From Chromobacterium alticapitis (lineage in GTDB: Bacteria; Pseudomonadota; Gammaproteobacteria; Burkholderiales; Chromobacteriaceae), in NCBI RefSeq assembly GCF_002924365.1, contig NZ_PQWB01000029.1, positions 46,768 to 110,767 on the forward strand: a stretch of DNA of 64,000 bases. Direction: 5' to 3'. Position numbers and translations under genes: made by a program. Numbering within the stretch: position 1 is the first letter of the stretch; each line of letters starts with the position of its first letter. The notes below the pieces were generated by a model. That model worked only from the letters and a program-made list of their open reading frames with translations. It had not been told where the DNA came from and searched no databases. Below, in pieces: positions 59,856 through 64,000 of the stretch.

Positions 59856-61280
59856 ATGCGCGCGCCGCTCTTGCTGATAGCCGCCGCGCTGGCCGGCTGC
59901 ACCGCCGTCGGCCCCGACTACCAGCGCCCGGCGAGCGAGTTGCCGGCGCAATGGAAAACCGAAGCCGGCTGGACGCTTGCCGCGCCGGCGGACGCCCAGC
60001 CCAAGCGCGACTGGTGGACCGTATTCGGCGACGCCGAGCTCAACCGGCTGGAAACCGCCGCGCTGGAGCAGAGCCCGACGCTGCGCCAGGCGCTAGCCCG
60101 CTTGGAGCAGGCCGAAGCGCAAAGCCGCATCCACGGCGCGGCCGAGCTGCCCTCCGCCAATCTGGGCCTGGCCGCCTCCCGCAGCCGCATCTCGGCCGAT
60201 CGCCCCTTGTCCAGCTACGGCGCCAGCAACGCCAGCGTGGCGCAGGGCGATCTCAAACCCCTGCTCGGCGTCAGCTACGAAGTGGACTGGCTGGGCCGGG
60301 TGCGCCGCGACGTCGAGGCCGCGCGCGCCGGCGTCGAACAAGCCGCCGCCGACCGCGCCAACGTAGCGCTGCTGCTAAGCGCCCAGCTCGCCGGCGCCTA
60401 TCTGCAACTGCGCCAGCAAGACGAGGAAATCCGCCTGCTGGACGACATTCTAGAGGCGCAACGCCGCGCGCTGGAGCTGACCCATGTCCGCCATCTTGCG
60501 GGCCTCGCCTCCGCCGCCGACGAGGAACAGCAGGCCGCGACGCTGGCCGCCAGCCGCGCCCAGCGCGAGCTGCTGCTCAACCAGCGCCGCGCCAACGAAG
60601 ACTTGCTGGCCATGCTCAGCGGCGCGCCGGCCCCCTCCTTCCGCCTGGCCGCCGGTTACTTGCCGGCGACTATCCCGGCAGCGCCTGCCGGCGCGCCTAG
60701 CGATCTCTTGCAGCGCCGCCCGGACATCGCCTCCGCCGAACGCGCGATGGCCGCGGCCAACGCCCAGATCGGCGCGGCCCGCGCCGCCTATTTCCCGCAG
60801 CTGACGCTGACGCCGGCGTATTTGGGCAGCGAATCGACCGGACTGGTCAATCTGTTCTCCACGCCGGCCCTGGTCTGGGCCATAGGACTGCAGGCCTCGC
60901 AAACGCTGTTCGACAACGGCAAGACCCGCGCCGGCGTGGCCTACGCCGAGGCAGGCTACCGCGCCGCGCTGGCCGGCTACCGCCAAGCCGTGCTGCAGGC
61001 GATGCAGGAGGCGCAGGACGCGCTGAGCATGCTGCATGGGCTGGACCGCGCGCGCCGCCTGCAGGACGAAGCGGCCCGCAAGCAGGACCAGGCCTACGCC
61101 ATCAGCGAGCTGCGGCACCGCGAAGGATTGGACAGCGCGCTGACGCTGGCCCTCGCCCGCCAGAACCAGCTAGCCGCGCATAGAAGCCTGGCCCAGCTGC
61201 GCGGCGGCCAGCTGCTCGCCAGCGTCGGCCTGCTCAAAGCGCTGGGCGGCGGATGGCGCGCGGACCCTCCGCCGCGCTGA
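59856..61280 (+). CDS. outer-membrane efflux lipoprotein (NodT/TolC-type factor)
   Basis: A 474-residue outer-membrane factor. The lipobox LAGC near residue 16 follows a short signal peptide, then CTAVGPDYQRP, the usual start of NodT-family lipoproteins. Two OEP repeats of long helices occupy about 60-260 and 280-460 (RRPDIASAERAMAAANAQIG; FPQLTLTPAYL). GGAGGA lies 6 nt before the ATG at 59856; an ATG at 59850 inside the overlap is too close to it. Third gene of the tripartite pump operon. Confidence 0.93.
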   Translation: MRAPLLLIAAALAGCTAVGPDYQRPASELPAQWKTEAGWTLAAPADAQPKRDWWTVFGDAELNRLETAALEQSPTLRQALARLEQAEAQSRIHGAAELPSANLGLAASRSRISADRPLSSYGASNASVAQGDLKPLLGVSYEVDWLGRVRRDVEAARAGVEQAAADRANVALLLSAQLAGAYLQLRQQDEEIRLLDDILEAQRRALELTHVRHLAGLASAADEEQQAATLAASRAQRELLLNQRRANEDLLAMLSGAPAPSFRLAAGYLPATIPAAPAGAPSDLLQRRPDIASAERAMAAANAQIGAARAAYFPQLTLTPAYLGSESTGLVNLFSTPALVWAIGLQASQTLFDNGKTRAGVAYAEAGYRAALAGYRQAVLQAMQEAQDALSMLHGLDRARRLQDEAARKQDQAYAISELRHREGLDSALTLALARQNQLAAHRSLAQLRGGQLLASVGLLKALGGGWRADPPPR

Positions 61281-61366
61281 GCCACCCGTCCCGCCGCACT
61301 TGAGCCCGGGCGCTCGCCGCGCGATACTTGCCGGCAATTGGCTTAATTTATGGTATGGACGCACGC

Positions 61367-62086
61367 ATGACCCACCGCATCGTTTTTGTCGAGGACGACG
61401 CCGACCTGGCCGGACTGATCAGCGACTTCCTGTCGCGCCACGAAATGGAAGTGATCGTGGAGCCGCGCGGCGACGCCGCGCTCGACACCATCTCTCGCGA
61501 AAAGCCGGACATGGTTTTGCTGGACATCATGCTGCCGGGCAAGGATGGCCTGTCCATCTGCCGCGAGCTGCGGCCGCAGTTCGACGGCCCCATCATCATG
61601 CTGACCTCGCTGGACAGCGACATGAACCAGATCCTGGGCCTGGAGCTTGGCGCCAACGACTACATCCTGAAAACCACCCCGCCTTCCGTGCTGGTGGCGC
61701 GGCTGCGCGCCCAATTGCGCCACCTGCGGCCGACCCAGGCGCCGGCCGAGCCGCAGCAAGGCAAGAACGCCTCGCGCAAGGCGGTATTCGGCCAGCTGTC
61801 GATAGACCCGGTCAGCCGCGATGTCACCCTGGCCGGCGAGAAAATCCCGCTATCCACTTCGGACTTCGACCTGCTGTGGCTCCTGGCCAGCCACGCCGGC
61901 GAGACGCTGAACCGCGACATCCTGCTCAAGGAGATGCGCGGCGTCAGCTACGATGGCCTGGACCGCAGCATAGACGTGGCCATTTCGCGCCTGCGCAAGA
62001 AGCTGGGCGACAACCCCAGCGAGCCGTTCCGCATCAAGACGGTGCGCAACCGCGGCTATCTGTTCTCCTTGTCCGGCTGGGAGTAA
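61367..62086 (+). CDS. rstA: response regulator RstA
   Basis: A 239-residue OmpR-family regulator, the same length as E. coli RstA. The receiver has acidic residues Glu9, Asp10 and Asp11 (FVEDDADL), phosphoacceptor Asp53 in VLLDIMLPGKDG and the RstA-specific segment TSLDSDMNQI then NDYILKTTPP. The winged-helix domain includes LSTSDFDLLWLLASHAG, RGVSYDGLDRSIDVAISRLRKKLGDN and VRNRGYLF, recalled as nearly the same in E. coli RstA. ATGs at 61355 and 61367 are possible. It lies 86 nt after the efflux operon and 6 nt before rstB. Confidence 0.95.
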   Translation: MTHRIVFVEDDADLAGLISDFLSRHEMEVIVEPRGDAALDTISREKPDMVLLDIMLPGKDGLSICRELRPQFDGPIIMLTSLDSDMNQILGLELGANDYILKTTPPSVLVARLRAQLRHLRPTQAPAEPQQGKNASRKAVFGQLSIDPVSRDVTLAGEKIPLSTSDFDLLWLLASHAGETLNRDILLKEMRGVSYDGLDRSIDVAISRLRKKLGDNPSEPFRIKTVRNRGYLFSLSGWE

Positions 62087-62092
62087 GCGCGG

Positions 62093-63367
62093 ATGCGCCG
62101 CCTGTTCATCCAGTTCTATCTGCTGCTGATGTCCTGCTTCCTGGTGGCGGTCATCCTGGTCGGCGTGGTCTACAAACAGGCCGTGGACGACGTGGGCGAG
62201 CGCTACCTGGCCGACCTGCTGCGCACCACCTTGTCGCTGATCGAGGCCGATCTGCGCGGCGTGCCGGAAGACCGCTGGAGCGAAACGCTGGCCAACTCCG
62301 ACTACGGCTTCACCTTCCGCGTCAAGGTGGAGAAGATGAGCAACTACATCTTGGACGACGACTCGCGCCGGGCGCTGGACCGCGGCGAGATCGTCATGCT
62401 GGAAGACAAATACCTGTTCCTGCAAAAGCTGCAAGACAGCAACTACCTGCTGGTGGCCGGCCCGCTGCGCTATCTGTTCTTCCTGCACCGGCTCAAATGG
62501 TTCGACTACGCGCTGCTGGGCCTCTTGGGCCTGTCGCTGGCCATTCCGGTCTTCCTGTGGATGCGGCCGCATTGGCGCGACCTGGTGGCGCTGGAAAGGG
62601 CGTCCGGCCGATTGGCCAACGGCGATCTGGCCGCCCGCGTCGAATTGCCGCCTCGCTCAGGCGTGCATCATCTGGGCGTCTCCTTCAACCACATGGCCGA
62701 CAATATCGCCGCGCTGATCAATAGCAAGAAAACGCTGACCAACGCCGTCGCCCATGAGCTGCGCACGCCGCTGGCGCGGCTGCGCTACCGGCTGGCGCTG
62801 CTGGACGGCGACGAAGATTCTCCGGAACGCCAAGCCATAGAACGCGACCTGACCGCCATCGACAAACTGGTGGAAGAGTTACTGTTCCATGCCCGGCTGG
62901 ACCGCCCGGAAGCGCCGCTGAAGCTCAGCAGCTTCAACGCGCTGCCCTGGGCGCGCGAGCGCATCGCCGGCCAGGCCGCGCTGGCCCAGGAAATCCACTG
63001 GATAGAGCCGGTGGGCGAGGCGCTGTCCATCACGGCGGACGAGCATTTGATCACCCGGGCGCTGGACAATCTGCTGTCCAACGCGCGCCGGCATGCGAAC
63101 TCCATCGTCGCCACCCACATCCTGGTCGACAAGCAGCAGTTCTGCCTCATCGTCGACGACGATGGTCCCGGCATACCGGAAGAAGACCGTGGCCGGGTGT
63201 TCGACCCCTTCGTGCGGCTAGATGAAAGCCGCGGCCGCCAGACCGGCGGCCATGGCCTGGGACTCGCCATCGTAGCCGGCATCGCCCGCGCCCACCGCGG
63301 CAGCATCAAGGTGGAGACCTCGCCGCTGGGCGGCGCGCGCTTCGAACTTCGCTGGCCCATCGCCTGA
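62093..63367 (+). CDS. rstB: sensor histidine kinase RstB
   Basis: A 424-residue inner-membrane kinase: TM1 (about 8-28), a periplasmic sensor domain of roughly 105 residues, TM2 (about 138-157), a HAMP linker, the H-box NAVAHELRTPLARLRYR with His221, and a catalytic domain with DNLLSNARRHAN (N box), DDDGPGIP (G1) and GGHGLGLAIV (G2). RstB is part of the PhoPQ-linked acid/low-Mg response in enterobacteria; its signal here is unknown. It starts 6 nt after rstA, with GCGCGG-type weak ribosome-binding sequence. Confidence 0.94.
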   Translation: MRRLFIQFYLLLMSCFLVAVILVGVVYKQAVDDVGERYLADLLRTTLSLIEADLRGVPEDRWSETLANSDYGFTFRVKVEKMSNYILDDDSRRALDRGEIVMLEDKYLFLQKLQDSNYLLVAGPLRYLFFLHRLKWFDYALLGLLGLSLAIPVFLWMRPHWRDLVALERASGRLANGDLAARVELPPRSGVHHLGVSFNHMADNIAALINSKKTLTNAVAHELRTPLARLRYRLALLDGDEDSPERQAIERDLTAIDKLVEELLFHARLDRPEAPLKLSSFNALPWARERIAGQAALAQEIHWIEPVGEALSITADEHLITRALDNLLSNARRHANSIVATHILVDKQQFCLIVDDDGPGIPEEDRGRVFDPFVRLDESRGRQTGGHGLGLAIVAGIARAHRGSIKVETSPLGGARFELRWPIA

Positions 63368-63369
63368 TG

Positions 63370-63383
63370 TACATTCCGTAACA
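63370..63383 (+). promoter_or_regulatory. RstA box upstream of the Asr-like gene
   Basis: TACATTCCGTAACA matches the E. coli RstA consensus TACATNTNGTTACA at all but two defined positions. It begins 3 nt after the rstB stop codon and 131 nt before the Asr-like start. A further TACAT lies at 63389-63394. Confidence 0.6.
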
Positions 63384-63500
63384 TTGAGATACATGCCTCT
63401 CCTAGACGCCAAAGGCTTGCCACAGCTAGCATCTCGCCCTGAATTAGGACTATTTCCTGTCCGTTTCACCCCAATCCAAAGAAACTTAGGAGTTTCGTAA

Positions 63501-64000
63501 ATGAAAAAGCTGGCTCTGCTCGCCCTGACCGCTGCTTTCGGCTTGGCTTCCGCCAACGGCTTCGCCGCTGAAAAGGCTGCCGCTTCCGCCCCGGCCATCC
63601 ACAAGGCCAAGAAAGTTGAAAAGAAGAAAGTAGCTTCCAAGGCTCAAGCCGCTAAGGCCGACGCTTCCGCTCCGGTTGCCAAGAAGGCTCACAAGCACCA
63701 CGCCAAGAAGCACGCTGCCAAGAAGGTAGAAGCTTCCAAGGCTCAAGCCGCCAAGGCCGACGCTTCCGCTCCGAAGGCCAAGAAGGCTCACAAGCACGTA
63801 GCCAAGAAGGCCGTTGCTTCCAAGGCCCAAGCCGCCAAGGCTGACGCTTCCGCTCCGGTAGCCAAGAAGGCTCACAAGCACCACGCCAAGAAGGCTGTTG
63901 CTTCCAAGGCTCAAGCCGCCAAGGCTGACGCTTCCGCTCCGGCCGCCAAGAAGGCCAAGAAGCACGCCGCCAAGAAGGCCGTAGCTTCCAAGGCTCAAGC
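63501..64000 (+). CDS. Asr-like acid-shock repeat protein (3' end outside window)
   Basis: The first 166 codons of an exported Lys/Ala/His-rich protein. A signal peptide (MKKLALLALTAAFGLASANG-FAA, cleaved near residue 22) is followed by a short region and at least four full copies of a 28-residue repeat (ASKAQAAKADASAP then AKKAHKHHAKK). The E. coli acid-shock protein Asr has the same signal peptide plus KAQAAKKH-type repeats and is controlled by RstA. AGGAG with 8-nt spacing precedes the ATG. The window ends inside a repeat with no stop codon. High basic content would give a very basic periplasmic protein. Confidence 0.78.
   Translation, partial: MKKLALLALTAAFGLASANGFAAEKAAASAPAIHKAKKVEKKKVASKAQAAKADASAPVAKKAHKHHAKKHAAKKVEASKAQAAKADASAPKAKKAHKHVAKKAVASKAQAAKADASAPVAKKAHKHHAKKAVASKAQAAKADASAPAAKKAKKHAAKKAVASKAQ
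63633..64000 (+). repeat. 84-nt in-frame tandem repeats of the Asr-like gene
   Basis: Units begin with GCTTCCAAGG at 63633, 63732, 63816, 63900 and 63984. The last three intervals are exactly 84 nt (28 codons); the first is 99 nt because of five extra codons. Repeats continue past the window edge. Confidence 0.9.

Noticed and set aside
61300..62724. 474-codon plus-strand frame across rstA and rstB
   Set aside because: Out of frame with both two-component genes, Arg/Pro-rich, no motif.
63486..63998. Gly/Leu/Ser-rich open frame on the minus strand at the right edge
   Set aside because: It is the exact complement of the Asr-like tandem repeats; its glycine-leucine pattern is a by-product of Lys/Ala codons. 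The plus strand has the signal peptide, ribosome-binding site and RstA box.
63633..64000. Regularly spaced repeats as a CRISPR or centromere-like array
   Set aside because: The 84-nt period is in frame, begins after a signal peptide and encodes a consistent Lys/Ala/His repeat.

Overview
The window is a GC-rich, gene-dense chromosomal segment of a betaproteobacterium of the order Neisseriales, most likely Chromobacterium or a close relative. This is inferred from gene order (rlmE-yhbY-DUF4149-greA-carB, ftsH/folP/glmM, pilB-pilC-pilD-coaE-zapD-yacG, queG/tsaE-amiC), from the Neisseria-type porin and from base composition. No similarity search was possible. I saw no rRNA, tRNA, CRISPR array, insertion sequence or prophage.

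Layout. 1-10.4 kb: small housekeeping genes (ferredoxin-type reductase, SDR-like protein, trmB, glutathione peroxidase, DUF1841, hydroxyacid dehydrogenase, DUF2189, FKBP, DedA, alr) and a large secreted ExeM-type nuclease. 10.5-23 kb, almost all on the minus strand: glmM, folP, a DJ-1/PfpI protein, ftsH, rlmE, (plus-strand yhbY), DUF4149, greA, carB, a LysE/RhtB exporter and carA. A three-unit REP-like palindrome array lies after yhbY. The carA leader looks like a transcription attenuator. 23.2-34 kb: a complete type II secretion operon, gspC to gspN, with tightly overlapping genes and no gspO. 34.3-38.6 kb: a fatty-acid oxidation group (acyl-CoA dehydrogenase, etfA, etfB, divergent MaoC/PhaJ-like hydratase) with a PsrA-type palindrome upstream of etfB. 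38.6-41.3 kb: queG divergent from tsaE-amiC. 41.4-46.9 kb: yacG, zapD, coaE, pilD, pilC, pilB. PilD probably also processes the Gsp pseudopilins. 47.1-52.8 kb: porin, ComEA-like protein, CcsA/YpjD-like protein, ffh and purB.

53-64 kb is the most unusual part. A 721-residue stand-alone tubulin/FtsZ-superfamily protein (GGGTGSG loop, upstream glycine loop, LISND and N-x2-D-I-D-D motifs) sits in its own transcription unit. It is followed by a tripartite RND efflux operon, then by rstA-rstB. Immediately downstream is a Lys/Ala/His-rich repeat protein resembling the E. coli acid-shock protein Asr, preceded by a near-consensus RstA box. The last gene runs off the right edge.

The strongest hypotheses are: (i) the tubulin-like protein as an uncharacterised cytoskeletal GTPase; (ii) a locally encoded RstAB-to-Asr regulatory module next to an efflux pump; (iii) attenuation control of carA; (iv) fatty-acid control of etfBA. 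Start codons were chosen by Shine-Dalgarno position, family length and overlap, and several differ from the longest possible frame.
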